DNA from: Schistocerca nitens
Lineage: Eukaryota; Arthropoda; Insecta; Orthoptera; Acrididae
Reading direction: 5' to 3'
DNA: 64,000 nt
Assembly: GCF_023898315.1 (NCBI RefSeq)
Contig: NC_064615.1
Location: 731,707,450 to 731,771,449 of the forward strand
The position numbers and the translations under genes are program-made. Shown in pieces: positions 53,241 through 63,359 of this stretch. Position 1 is the first letter of the stretch, and the number at the start of each line of letters is the position of its first letter. Below the pieces are notes generated by a model. The model was not told the DNA's origin, ran no database searches, and saw only the letters and a program-made list of their open reading frames with translations.

Positions 53241-55068
53241 CTCATCATCATCATCTTGGACAGTTTCCAGCCACTGGCTGGGTCTGTCGGGACCACAAGC
53301 CTCTCCATCGTGTTCTGTCTTTCCACCATTCCCCCTCTTCCACCTTCGTCCAGTTCTCTCCTCTTCTCGTCACACATTCCTTCACTCCCTTCACCCATCT
53401 ATCTCTTGGTCTTCCTCTGGGCCTCTTCCCCTCCAGTTGCAGATCAAACATCCTCTTTGGAATTCTTCCCTCATCCATTCTCTTCATGTGTCCATACCAC
53501 TGCAGTCTTAATTTTTCTATCCTGTCCTGTACTGGTTCCTCCTTTAGTCTTTCCCTCACATACACATTTCGCAATCTGTCTCGTCTTGTTACACTCAACC
53601 TGCTCCTCTGGAACTTCATTTCACTAGCCTGTATTCTACTTTTGTCGCTTTTGTGCATTACCCATGTCTCACTTCCGTATGCCAATATGGGGACAAAGTA
53701 GGTTCGGTATATAATTCCCTTGGATTTCTGTGGCACCTCCTTGCTCCAAATAAGCCCCCTAATGCATTTGTTGAACTGCCCTGCTTTTCTGCACCGTTCA
53801 TTTATTTCCATTGCGTTTCCCCCCTTACTTTCAATCATGCTTCCCAGGTACTTGAAGTTCTCTACCACTTGTAGTTTTTCCCCTCCACAAGTTATATCCA
53901 CATTTGGCCTATTCTTCTTCCTTGTTGTGACAATTATTTCACTTTTCTTTGCAGAGAAATGCATTCCATATTGAGGTGCCGTTGCCTCCCATGCATCTAA
54001 CTGCTCTTGCACCTCCTTCTCGCAATTTCCCCATAACATCAGGTCATCGGCAAAAAGCACTGCTTTCATTTTATGATCTCCAATTGCATCTGATACTTGC
54101 TGTAGGATTTCATCCATAACAATAATAAACAATAAAGGCGAAAGTGCACTTCCCTGTCGCAGCCCATTTTCCAGCTTGAACCATGCAGTACGTTCCCTCC
54201 CCACTTTCACACAACTCTCACTTCCCTCATACATTTTTCTGACTTTTCGTGTTATCTCTTCATCTATCCCTTTTGCGTTCAGCACATCCCAGAGCTTGTC
54301 CCTACAGATACTGTCATACGCCTTCTCAATATCTAAAAGGGCCATGATTAAGTCCTTCCCGTACTCATAGTGCCTTTCCTGCAGTTGCCTTACCGCAAAT
54401 ATGAGGTCCGTTGTTGATCTTCCCGGTCTGAAACCGTACTGCTCCTCTTGCAGTCTACTTTCAATACTGCTTCTTATTCTCTTTTCCAGGATCTGTTCAT
54501 AGATTTTTCCACAGTGGCATAGCAGGGTGATTCCTCTGTAGTTCTCACATCTCCTTTTATCCCCTTTCTTGAAGATCGGGACTATAATTCCTTTCTTCCA
54601 ATCCTCAGGAATTCTGTTCTCCTTCCACACCACCCTCAGCACTCTGTATAGCCACTGGGTTCCTACTTCTCCTGCTGCTCGTATCATATCCACTGTTACT
54701 TCGTCCCAACCTGGTGCCTTGCCCCCTTTCATCCTCTTTATGGCTTCTTCCACTTCATTCCAAGTTAGATCATCAATTTCCCCACTATTATAATCGTCTG
54801 CTGCCTTAGGCTCTCCATCGCTGTTAGTTACCCGCTTGGCGGCATTCAACAGATCTTCAAAGTACTCCTTCCAAATCTTTTTGAGCTCATGCATTTCCTC
54901 CACAACTCTTCCATTATTATCCATGATCCTCAGGCACTCGCTTCTGTCGTTCCTCTTATTTCTTACCATGGTGTAAAGTACTTTTTTGTTCCCTTCACTG
55001 TCCTCATCTAACATTCTTGTCCATTTTTCCATCCACTTCTTCTTCTCCGCCCTTACTATGGTCTGATT
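53241..55068 (-). mobile_element. Inner LINE nested in the outer LINE, 5'-truncated
   Basis: It lies between QFGFRR (outer, right side) and RNVGTREA (outer, left side), which would be adjacent in an uninterrupted copy. The 3' end is a short (GAT)n-type tail (53241-53255) directly after the stop. The 5' end is truncated within the region upstream of RT (TIVRAEKKKWMEKW). The endonuclease is missing. Target duplication is short and not clearly resolved. Confidence 0.85.
53251..55032 (-). CDS. Intact LINE reverse transcriptase frame, 593 codons
   Basis: The largest open frame of the window. Residues 102-115 GGKAPGWDEVTVD, 165-172 YRGITLL, 199-205 YGFRPGRS, 234-241 DIEKAYDS (RT block A with catalytic Asp), 291-302 LRQGSALSPLLF, 327-330 FADD (catalytic), about 395-405 FKYLGSMI, then AYGSETW and a C-terminal GKRPRGRPRDRW block and QPVAGNCPR end. 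The frame is also open upstream of the first ATG to the truncation point. With no endonuclease and no promoter it is not autonomous, but the polymerase shows no disabling change. The family is RTE-like by motifs; the clade is tentative. Confidence 0.9.
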   Translation of the reverse strand: MEKWTRMLDEDSEGNKKVLYTMVRNKRNDRSECLRIMDNNGRVVEEMHELKKIWKEYFEDLLNAAKRVTNSDGEPKAADDYNSGEIDDLTWNEVEEAIKRMKGGKAPGWDEVTVDMIRAAGEVGTQWLYRVLRVVWKENRIPEDWKKGIIVPIFKKGDKRRCENYRGITLLCHCGKIYEQILEKRIRSSIESRLQEEQYGFRPGRSTTDLIFAVRQLQERHYEYGKDLIMALLDIEKAYDSICRDKLWDVLNAKGIDEEITRKVRKMYEGSESCVKVGRERTAWFKLENGLRQGSALSPLLFIIVMDEILQQVSDAIGDHKMKAVLFADDLMLWGNCEKEVQEQLDAWEATAPQYGMHFSAKKSEIIVTTRKKNRPNVDITCGGEKLQVVENFKYLGSMIESKGGNAMEINERCRKAGQFNKCIRGLIWSKEVPQKSKGIIYRTYFVPILAYGSETWVMHKSDKSRIQASEMKFQRSRLSVTRRDRLRNVYVRERLKEEPVQDRIEKLRLQWYGHMKRMDEGRIPKRMFDLQLEGKRPRGRPRDRWVKGVKECVTRRGENWTKVEEGEWWKDRTRWRGLWSRQTQPVAGNCPR

Positions 55069-55256
55069 CTACGGAATCCAAACTGATCTTCCCCGAGGTC
55101 GGCTTCTACCAATTTTTCCATTCGTCTGTAAAGAATTCGCGTTAGTGTTTTGCATCCGTGACTTATTAAACTGACAGTTCGGTAATTTTCACATCTGTCA
55201 GCACCTGCTTTGTTTTCATCTGTGAGGCAATGGTTTGCGGACAATAACATTCTTAA
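55069..55256 (-). mobile_element. Outer RTE-like LINE, 5' portion
   Basis: Minus frame KAGADRCENYRTVSLISHGC, ILYRRMEKLVEADLGEDQFG then FRR, which continues at 53239 with RNVGTREA. The sequence to its right (from 55257) is a Tc1 fragment on the other strand, so the outer LINE is 5'-truncated here. Confidence 0.85.
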
Positions 55257-55490
55257 AATGGACTGGTATGCCTAGGGTTCCGACCTAATCCTAATGGAAC
55301 ACCTATGGGATGAGTTAGAAGGTCGACTTCGCTCCAGATCCCAGCGTCTATTGTCACTACTTGCTCTTGGTTCGACTCTGGAGGAGACATGGGCTGCTAT
55401 TCTTCGGCAGACATTCAGGTACCTCAATGAAACTGACCCCAGCAGAGTTCAAGTCACCAAGAAGATGAAACGTGGACACACACCTCATTA
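55257..55490 (+). pseudogene. Tc1-like transposase C-terminal fragment
   Basis: ILKMDWYA-stop-GSDL, then MEHLWDELEGRLRSRSQRL and LLALGSTLEETWAAILRQTF to a stop at 55489-55491. (S)PDLNPIEHLWDELE is the expected block with the third catalytic Glu; here IEHLW is MEHLW. The upstream part is cut off by the outer LINE, and I did not find the other half beyond the LINE's 3' end. Confidence 0.8.
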
Positions 55491-55499
55491 ACGTTCTGT

Positions 55500-55927
55500 G
55501 CTGTCAGGATACGTTTGATTGTATAGCGTATTCTGAAAGACCTGCCCCACCTAGTGCAACTATGCTATGCTCTATCTACTGATAAGTGTTTTTAAGTGTT
55601 ATTTTTTTACGCGGTGTCTTATGAAGCCTCGTAGGAACTCATAAATGACTCCGACAATGTTTTGACGTAAGGGTACAGAGACTTCTCGACACTCTGCAGT
55701 ATCTGCTAAAGCCGCAGCGTTTCCTGCTTCATTCAGCAACGTTAAAAGGTTAAGCAGACTCACAGACAATCATTTCTAGAAATCCTTAAGAATTACGTAA
55801 GGAATAAAGTGAGTACCTCAGACTGACTCCTCCCGCCTTAGCCTATGGTACGGTGGCGTGCAGAATACGGATGAAGGTTGCAGATGTAGGCGAAAGAGGA
55901 CTTGTAAGAGGGAGCAAGGCAGCTCAC
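55500..55927. other. Intron sequence downstream of ODAD4 exon
   Basis: No additional feature recognised. Confidence 0.4.
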
Positions 55928-56077
55928 CGATGGTGTTCTGGATGGCCTGTTGCGTCTTCTGCACGCCCAGCCGGAAGGCGTCGAGCTCTGGGCGCAGGCG
56001 CTGTCCACGGTGGTAGAACATCAGGCTGTGCTCGAAGTCGCCCGTGTTGTACAGCGCCTCCGCCTTCTGGAAGATAG
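55928..56077 (-). CDS. ODAD4: ODAD4 (TTC25) homologue, N-terminal TPR exon
   Basis: Minus strand, acceptor GGCGTGGCAG (AG at 56078-56079), donor ATCG|GTGAGC at 55927; 150 bp, phase 1 at both ends. It encodes (A)IFQKAEALYNTGDFEHSLM, FYHRGQRLRPELDAFRLG and VQKTQQAIQNTIG, a complete tetratricopeptide repeat and following helix. The QKAE.LY..GDFE.AL.FYHRG..LRP......G.QK.Q.AI..(V/I)G pattern is specific for the first TPR block of ODAD4/TTC25 among TPR proteins I know. The protein anchors outer dynein arms to axonemal doublets; in insects this would concern sperm flagella or sensory cilia. GC-rich like 51665-51928. Confidence 0.88.
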
Positions 56078-56937
56078 CTGCCACGCCAGGGGCACTGGGT
56101 CAGCGCTGCTGTGGAGTGCCACCAACAATTTCGTGTGACAGGAAACATATTTCTAGCAGCGAGTACATACGTGAATCTCCACTGAATTGCAGCGGTGTGC
56201 AGTTAAGAAGGCAGGTGGTCGGGCGATGCGCAGGAGGAAGGGGCATTGTACCGCGTGACTTTCCAGACAGTAGCGCCATTCTGCCACGCGTGTCTGTAGT
56301 GGGGACTTTAGAGTGCGACTAGAACAGTTAGTCTTGATTTCAATGTTAGCTTACGTTTGGTGGAGGCCGTTAGCCTTTATGGCGTTTGTGGGTAGTCTGG
56401 AGCAAACAAATCGAGTATTGCATTAAGAAGCGACAGCGATAGTTGTCCGACAACATAAATTCTTGCTGGCAGAGTGTGAAGCAGATAGAGAGCGTCACTG
56501 TGACTGTTACCCCAACGCTGACAGTTAGCAGGGTAGGCAAAAGATGGGCCATGTGGAGTGGGACAGGGACAGAGAGCACACTGGTAGCGCAGCAAAGTAT
56601 TCTTCTCCTCTAACTGTGCAGAGCGCATCAGCAACAGCCTTCTTACTTGCGGACGACTGTAGTAACATTGCATTTAAAGCGCGGACACTCTAGCCTGGCA
56701 GTTCTAGGAGGGAGGTGTTTTTGAACTGCGATTGCCTCTCTTTAACCATTGCAGGCGTCCTGTACTCCTGATCTCGAATGACGGTAAGCGCCCACTAATT
56801 TCAGTAGCATACCCTGTAGCACTATTCCGACTAATGGATTCCCAAGCTGCGATCTGTGGGCTTGTGAATCTAGTTTCATTAGTCAGAAGAGTGCAGCGAG
56901 AAATAAACGGGCGCCTACTGAATGCCCCTGAATGATG
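56078..56937. other. Upstream intron of ODAD4, unassigned
   Basis: Moderately GC-rich. A 98-codon minus frame (56377-56673) has an acceptor-like TTACTACAG but no TPR match, so it is not proposed as an exon. No promoter or first exon of ODAD4 was identified. Confidence 0.35.
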
Positions 56938-56939
56938 TA

Positions 56940-58327
56940 CACTACTGGCCATTAAAATTGCTACACCACGAAGATGACGTGCTACAGACGAGAAATTTAA
57001 CCGACAGGAATAAGATGCTGTGATATGAAAACGTTTAGCTTTTCAGAGCATTAACACAAAGTTGGCGCCGGTGGCGACACCTACAACGTACTGAAATGTT
57101 GAAAGTTTCCAACAGATTTATCATACACAAACAGCAGTTGACCGGCGTTGCCTGGTGAAATGTTGTTGTGATGCCTCGTGTAAGGAGGAGAAATGCGTAC
57201 CATCACGTTTCTGACTTTGATAAAGGTCGGATTGTAGCCTATCACGATTGCGGTTTATCGTATCGCGACATTGCTACTCGCGTTGGTCGAGATCCAATGA
57301 CTGTTAGCAGTATATAGAATCGGTGGGTTCAGGAGGGTAATACGGAACGCCGTGCTGGATCCCAACGGCCTCGTATCACTAGCAGTCGAGATGACAGGCA
57401 TCTTATCCGCTTGGCTGTAACGGATCGTGCAGCCACGCCTCGATCCCTGAGTCAACAGATGGGGACGTTTGAAAGACAACAACCATCTGCACGAACAGTT
57501 CGACGACGTTTGCAGCAGCGTGGACTATCAGCTCGGAGACCATGGCTGCGGTTACCCTTGACGCTGCATCACAGACAGGAGCGCCTGCGATGGTGTACTC
57601 AACGACGAACCTGGGTGCACGAATGGCAAAACGTCATTTTTTCGGATGAATCCAGGTTCTGTTTTCAGCGTCATGATGGTCGCATTCGTGTTTGGCGACA
57701 TCGCGGTGAATGCACATTGGAAACGTGTATTCGTCATCGCCATACTGGCGTATCACCCGGCGTGAGGGTGTGGGGTGCCATTGGTTACACGTCTCGGTCC
57801 CCTCTTGTTCGCATTGACTGCACTTTGAACAGTGGACGTTACATTTCAGATGTGTTGCGACCCGTGGCTCTACCATTCATTCGATCCCTGCGAAACCCTA
57901 TATTTTAGTAGGATAATGCACGACCGCATGTTGCAGGTCCTGTACGGTCCTTTCTGGATACAGAAAATGTTCGACTGCTGCCCTGGCCAGCACATTCTCC
58001 AGATCTCTCACCAATTGAAAAGGTCTCGTCAATGGTGGCCGAGCAACTGGCTCGTCACAATACGCCAGTCACTACTGTTGATGAACTGTGGTATCGTGTT
58101 GAAGCTGCATGTTCAGCTGTACCTGTACACGCTATCTAAGCTCTGTTTGACTCAATGCCCAGGCGACCAGAGGTGGTTGTTCTGGGTACTGATTTCTCAG
58201 GATCTATGCACCCAAAATGCGTGAAAATGTAATCACATGTCAGTTCTAGTACAATATATTTGTCCAATGAATACCCGTTAATCATCTGCATTTCTTCTTG
58301 GTGTAGCAATTTTAATGGCCAGTACTG
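56940..58327 (+). mobile_element. Nearly intact Tc1-like transposon
   Basis: Inverted ends CACTACTGGCCATTAAAATT and AATTTTAATGGCCAGTACTG are bordered by TA at 56938-56939 and 58328-58329; the total is 1388 bp. The plus-strand transposase fills 57171-58232. The terminal repeats extend about 35 bp with a few mismatches. A recent arrival compared with the other Tc1 copies in the window. Confidence 0.95.
57171..58232 (+). pseudogene. Tc1-like DD34E transposase, four in-frame stops
   Basis: One frame from ATG at 57171 to TAA at 58230-58232 covers 353 codons with no frameshift, broken only by TAG at 57315-57317, TAG TAG at 57906-57911 and TAA at 58137-58139. N-terminal helix-turn-helix CGLSYRDIATRVGR, a second DNA-binding region PSARTVRRRLQQRGLSARRP, FSDESRF (first Asp), DNARPH (second Asp) and SPDLSPIEK (Glu 34 residues after the second Asp) are all kept. 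Expected length for the family is about 340-350 residues. Confidence 0.93.
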
Positions 58328-58329
58328 TA

Positions 58330-58619
58330 TTACTGGTAATTGTGGGACTAAGCCTGTCGCACTTAGAAATCAAAAACAGAGGAACCCAGTATTGGTTAAA
58401 CAGAGGAAATCAAACAGAAGCAGGAAAGATACAGTGGAACCTCTGTTATGCGGCCCTCATTAATCCATACGTAATGGCGGCAACAATCTACGACGGGAAT
58501 TATTAAAATTAAGTTTAACCAATCGTCACGAACAAATTCTCACAAGCTGTCAGTTGAACTGGACAGAACTGTATTGCCCACGTTTGTTCGGAGTATAAAG
58601 TGATATCAAAGTGAAAGAA
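58330..58619. other. Short unassigned stretch
   Basis: No supported feature. Confidence 0.4.
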
Positions 58620-58862
58620 GATAGTAGTGTCCATGGAAAAACAGTCAGAAGCATTGCATACCATGAATACAGATAAACAGTTGAAAGACATTGCAACTGA
58701 ATTTGATGTTGAGACTTTTGCAAAGATTCGAGGACGCTGAGACATCGGTGTTATAAACGTAAATGACTAGTTGCCCAATGACGACAATGCTGTCTCCGAA
58801 ATTATCGCCTTTTGTGCGTTTGTAGACAATGACGGTAGGCGTGATGGATTAGATGACAAAAT
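58620..58862 (+). pseudogene. Possible pogo/Tigger-like transposase N-terminal remnant
   Basis: The plus frame MEKQSEALHTMNTDKQLKDI then ATEFDVETFAKIRGR resembles the CENP-B/pogo N-terminal helix-turn-helix (EAL..ID.G..LKDIA.EFGV....V..W). After a stop, LPNDDNAVSEIIAFCAFVDN might be the C-terminal acidic block. Short and weak evidence; it may be chance. Confidence 0.3.
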
Positions 58863-58873
58863 TGGCACTCAAT

Positions 58874-59064
58874 GCCGGCCGCGGTAGTCTAGCGGTTCTA
58901 GGCGCTCAGTCCGGAACCGCGCGACTGCTACGGTCGCAGGTTCGAATCCTGCCTCGGGCATGGATGTTTGTGATGTCCTTAGGTTAGTTAGGTTTAAGTA
59001 GTTCTAAGTTCTAGGGGACTGATGACCACAGATGTTAAGTCCCATAGTGCTCAGAGCCATGTTT
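58874..59064 (+). mobile_element. tRNA-headed SINE (locust type), plus strand
   Basis: Head CGGCCGCGGTAGTCTAGCGG and GGTTCGAATCCTGCCTCGGG, body TTAGGTTTAAGTAGTTCTAA and end GTGCTCAGAGCCATGTTTTT. Target duplications TTGGCACTCAAT (58862-58873) and TTGGCGCTCAAT (59065-59076) differ at one base. Third copy of the family at 43310 and 50810. Confidence 0.95.
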
Positions 59065-59079
59065 TTGGCGCTCAATCGC

Positions 59080-59344
59080 AAGACGTTATTACACGTACAG
59101 AGGATACAACACAGCTGGGCAAAATACTGCTTTAGTTGGAACTCCAATAGGGAAGAGCTTCTTCCGATCTAATGTTGGTGAAACACTTCCTTGGTCGAGG
59201 TGCACGTAAACGACATACGAACGTGGCTCAAAAGTAACGTAATGACTATTTCAGTGTGTTAAACACATGATTTATTCAATATATGGTTAAGATTTATGTG
59301 AATAATGTGATATTAATTGTTTATTAAGATAAAAAAAATAGACG
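59080..59344. other. Short unassigned stretch
   Basis: No supported feature. Confidence 0.35.
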
Positions 59345-60165
59345 AACCAAGAAGGAACTATCCGAATGGGACGGAAATCGGTAGATGTGATGTACATGTA
59401 CAGACAAACAAATTATTTAATTTTTGGAAAACTGGATGATTTATTCAAGAGAAACAGCTTCAGAAAGTGAGATAATCAATAACGCGTTGGTGCACCTATA
59501 GCCCCTATGCAGGCAGCTATTCGGCTTGGCATTGATTTACAGACTTCTTGCATGTCCTCCTAGTAGATATCGTGCCAAATTTTGGCAAGCTGGCGCGTTA
59601 GATCGTCAAAATCCCGAGATGGTTGACGGGCCGTGTCCATAATGCTCCATGAGTTCTCAATTGGGGAGAGATCGGCGACTTTGTTGGCCAGGGTAGGGTT
59701 TCGCAAACACGAAGACAAGACATAAAACTCTCGCCATGTGCCTGCGGGCATTACCTTGCTGAAATGTAAGCCCAGGATGGCTTGCTACGAATGACAACAA
59801 AACGGGCCGTAGAATATCGTCGACGTACCGCTGTGTTGTAATGGTGCCGCGGATGACAATCGCAGGAGTCCTGCCATGAAATGAAATGACACTCCAGACC
59901 ACCACTCCTGGTTGTCGGGCCGTATAGAGGGAGACAGTCAGGTTGGTATACCACCGCTGGCCAGTGGGTCTCCAGACATGTCTTCGCGGGTCATTGGAGA
60001 TCAATTTGAAGTGGGACTCATCACTGAAGACAATTCTGCTCTAATCAATGGAATTTCAGGCCGATATCCCTGCTACAAAGCGGGGCCGAGAAAGTCCACC
60101 TGAATTTACTAGTTGGCATGAGTTTGCAATTACACCCATTCATACAATCTAGCAATCATTCATGT
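59345..60165 (-). mobile_element. Tc1-like transposon fragment with transposase C-terminal half
   Basis: The left end (GGAACTATCCGAATGGGACG ... TTCAAGAGAAACAGC) is the same terminal repeat as in 28018-28905. Minus frames at 60004-59657 read RRHVWRPTGQRWYTN, VVVWSVISFHGRTPAIVIRG, RYVDDILRPVLLSF and LTFQQGNARRHMAR, then after a frameshift KVADLSPIENSW. The second catalytic Asp (QQDNAR) is changed to Gly (QQGNAR). The N-terminal half and right terminal repeat are absent. Confidence 0.8.
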
Positions 60166-60169
60166 TTAG

Positions 60170-61982
60170 GAAAGTTGGTTAAACGTAACGGCGTGCTCAA
60201 TATCTAACGCAATAAAATAGAAAACATCGATAGAGAAAAGACCCTTTGCAGAATTTGATGAGACCGCAAAATCACGTGAAAGGTGAATGGACTGCTGCCT
60301 TTCAATGTAAATTATAGTTATGATTGGGAAAGTGTGGGAACTCCAGAGCACATGTTCCGGGTCTGTGTGCTCTACGAAGATGGAGCGAGTAACTATCGTC
60401 AAGCATCAAGGACGCTGGATCCAAAAGCAGCACTGAGGAACGAATCGTACAGCAACTGCAGTATCCAGAAGGACCTAGGAGGATTTCAACAGGCCATCCA
60501 CACATCAGCATGCCACCATTCCGGAAAGACAAGTTTCTGTTCACACTGAGAGAAGGTACCTGAAGTCTGTGACCACTGAATGGAAATGCGCAGTTTTCAA
60601 GAATGTCTACCGTGTGCTGCAAGTGATTACGGAAATATGGATTGTAAGAAGTTAGAGTGAATAGCGGAACAATTGCCACAGGGGAGACGCAGCTGAGGTA
60701 CTGCCGTACGCCTAAGGAATCCAGCAGACAGTAGCTGGTGGCAGCGACAGCTTGAGGGCACATCCTTTCGTGGAAACAACATTCTGTAGTTTCGATTAAC
60801 GCCAGTGAATGAACAAGACAAGTCTACCGATATTACTCACAGATGTAGTAAGATCAGCAGTACTAATAGTTGCTTAATTGGTTGAGGGTTGATACCAGTT
60901 CTGTAGAGACAGAAAGTAGATGCTTTTCATATTTCTGTCCCCTTGGAGTGATGTTAATTTTTTTACAGTATTAGGTTGTATTAAGGTGTCCACGTTATAC
61001 ATCTTTATGATGCTGTATTTATTTGGCAATGGAATAACATTTTGAGAAAATAATTGTTTTCATATTTCTTTCGAATTAATGGTGCTTCCTTAAGGTAATG
61101 AAATATTTTTTAAATTTATTTCTAGTTATTTTAAAAATATAGAATATTTGTCAATAGCAATTAATTACTTCCATTGTTTAAAATATTAATTTATTTTTAT
61201 GTAAAACCATTTTTATTTTGCTGTATATATTTTATGAAACTGAACTGAAAGAGCGTGTGTGAAAACGTTTTCTTATTCGCGAGAAAAGAAAAAGGGAAGA
61301 AAATAAAAAGCCAATTAACGCTTCTCATGCAACTTAAGGCCCTGAATAAAGTATGAGAAAGACTTCAGCTGCCCAAGTGAAGCAGCTAAACTGTTGGTTT
61401 GGCTCATAGCTGGGAAAAACCCAGTGGCGCTCGGCCGTTGGAGTGTGGAGGGTCAAGCCGCCATGGCACAAGTAACTCAATCCAAGACAGCTATAAAATA
61501 ATCAAGCACGTCCACAGAAATGGAAAACGAGACGAGTGCATGCGTGTAAACGCGCTCTAAATCAGAATAGTGGTATTTCAGTTATCAGTTATCTAAGTTT
61601 AGCAAATAATATTAGTTTTAAAAATTAATATCTTTCCAACGCCTTGTACGATTTATATAAACTAAGTATCAATGAATGGAGCTCGAGAAGCCCTATCAGA
61701 ACATATCAATATACTTTTTGTAAATATTTTGAACTATATGCCAGAAAATATCTCTCAAAATAATAATAAATTGACCAAAGTAGCGGCAATACAGCAAATT
61801 AGCTTAAGGTACTTATACATACATGTACTTAGTTTTAAATATTTATAATTTTTAAACAGTAAAATACTGTAATCTAACTTTTGTGCTGATAATTTACCAT
61901 AAAGATGAAAGACTCAGAAAAAAGACGTTATTGGAAAGCTGAGAAAAATTTCAGGCCAGTCTGATACTTTGTACGTAAAACG
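60170..61982. other. Unassigned DNA, AT-rich in its second half
   Basis: Frames on both strands at 60283-60821 overlap each other and have no family match. A possible tRNA-like or SINE relic near 61400-61470 is too weak to call. 60950-61260 is above 75% AT. Confidence 0.35.
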
Positions 61983-63357
61983 AGATGGCAAAAGTCATGG
62001 AATATCTCCTAGTATTGTGTCAGATCCCCTTTTGCTCGGGGTAGTGCAGCAAATTGACGTGGCATGTGCTCAACAAATCTTTAGAGGGCGCCTGAGAAAT
62101 AACGAGCCCTGCCGCCTTTACAGCCGTCCGTAATAGCGAAAGGGTTGTCGGTGTAAGATTCTGTGCACGAACTGACCTCCCGATTATGTCCCTTAAATGA
62201 TGGGTGGCATTCATGTCAGGAGATCAGCGTACCCAAATCATTCACTCCGACTGTCCAGAATGATCCTCGAACTAATTGTGAATAATTGTGAGACGGTGAC
62301 ATGGCTCAATGTCATCCATAAAAATTCCATCATTGTTTTGGAACGTGAAGTTCATCAACGGCTGCAAACTGTCTTCTAGTAGCCGAACACAATCATTTTG
62401 AGTCAGTGATCGGTTCAGTTGGATCAGAGGACCCAGTCCATTCCATGTAAACACAGCCCACACTATTTTGACATCACCACCAGCTTGCACAGTGCCTTGC
62501 AGGCAACTTGGGTCCACGGTTTCGTGGGCTCTGCGCCGCACTCGAATCGTGCCATCAGATTTTGCCAACTGAAATAGGGCCTCATCTGACCAGTTCACGG
62601 TTTTCCGGTCGTCTAGGGTCCAAACGACATGGCGACGAGTCCGGGAGAGTCGCTGCAGGCGATGTCGTGCTGTTAGCAAAGCCACTCGCGACTGTCGTCT
62701 GCTGCCACAGCCCATTAAGGCCTTATTTTGCTGCACTGTTCTAACGCATACGTTCGTCGTATGTCCCACATTGATTTCTGCGCTTCTTTCACCCAGTCTT
62801 ACTTGTTTGTTAGCACTGAAAACTGTACGCAAACGCTTGGTCGTTAATGCCGTCGGCCACTGCGTTGTCCGTGGTGAGGGTTAATGCCTGAAATTTGGTA
62901 TTCTTCACACACTCTGGACAATGTGGATTTAGGAATACTGAATTCCCTAATGATTTCCGAAATGGGATGTCCCATGCGTCTAGCTCCAACTACTATTACC
63001 GAGCAAGGTCGCGCAGTGGTTAGCACACTGGACTCGCATTCGGGTGGACGAGCGTTCAAACCCGCATCGATCCAACCTGATTCAGGTTTTCCGTGATTTC
63101 CCTAAATCGCTTCGGGCAAATGCCGGGATGCTTCGTTTGAGAAGGTACGGTCGACTTCCTTCACCAACTAACCATTTCAACTACCTTTCCGCGTTCAAAG
63201 TCTGTCAGTTGCCGTCGTGCGGCCATAATCACGTCGGAATCCTTTTCACATGAATCACCTGAGTGCAAATGACAGTTCCGTCAATGCACTACCCTTTTAT
63301 ACCTTGTGTACGCGATATTACCGCCATCTCTATATGTACAGTTTTGTCAGCTCAGTG
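61983..63357 (-). mobile_element. Tc1-like transposon, degenerate, with SINE inserted
   Basis: The outer ends CGAGATGGCAAAAGTCATGG (left) and CAGTTTTGTCAGCTCAGTG (right) are worn inverted repeats. The minus-strand transposase starts MAARRQLTDFERGKVVEM (63226 leftward), is cut by a SINE, resumes VVGARRMGHPISEIIREFSI (helix-turn-helix), then CEEYQISGINPHHGQ. After a frameshift, 62832-62272 gives WTLDDRKTVNWSDEALFQ (first Asp), WAVFTWNGLGPLIQLN and NDGIFMDDIEPCHR (second Asp region). It ends near 62009. Broken in at least three places. Confidence 0.85.
63000..63170 (+). mobile_element. tRNA-derived SINE inserted in the Tc1 transposase
   Basis: Head GTCGCGCAGTGGTTAGCACA (box A) and GAGCGTTCAAACCCGCATCG (box B GTTCAAACC), body AGGTTTTCCGTGATTTCCCT, TAAATCGCTTCGGGCAAATG and GGTACGGTCGACTTCCTTC. 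It splits the Tc1 codons between VEM and VVGARR. Flanks CCAACTAC and CCAACTAAC form a short imperfect target duplication. Older copies: 18704-18930 and 1745-1930. Confidence 0.9.
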
Positions 63358-63359
63358 TG

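Noticed and set aside
52256-53398. The first 50-odd residues of the 380-codon minus frame as a genuine N-terminus
   Set aside because: They are off-frame translation of the inner LINE; the outer LINE protein begins again at RNVGTREA.
53127-53627. 166-codon plus-strand frame
   Set aside because: Antisense shadow of the LINE reverse transcriptase and its junction.
56377-56673. 98-codon minus frame as an upstream ODAD4 exon
   Set aside because: It has an acceptor-like start but no TPR pattern and no in-phase donor.
60302-60763. 153-codon minus frame
   Set aside because: No recognisable domain, overlapping frames on the other strand, and no splice or transposon context.
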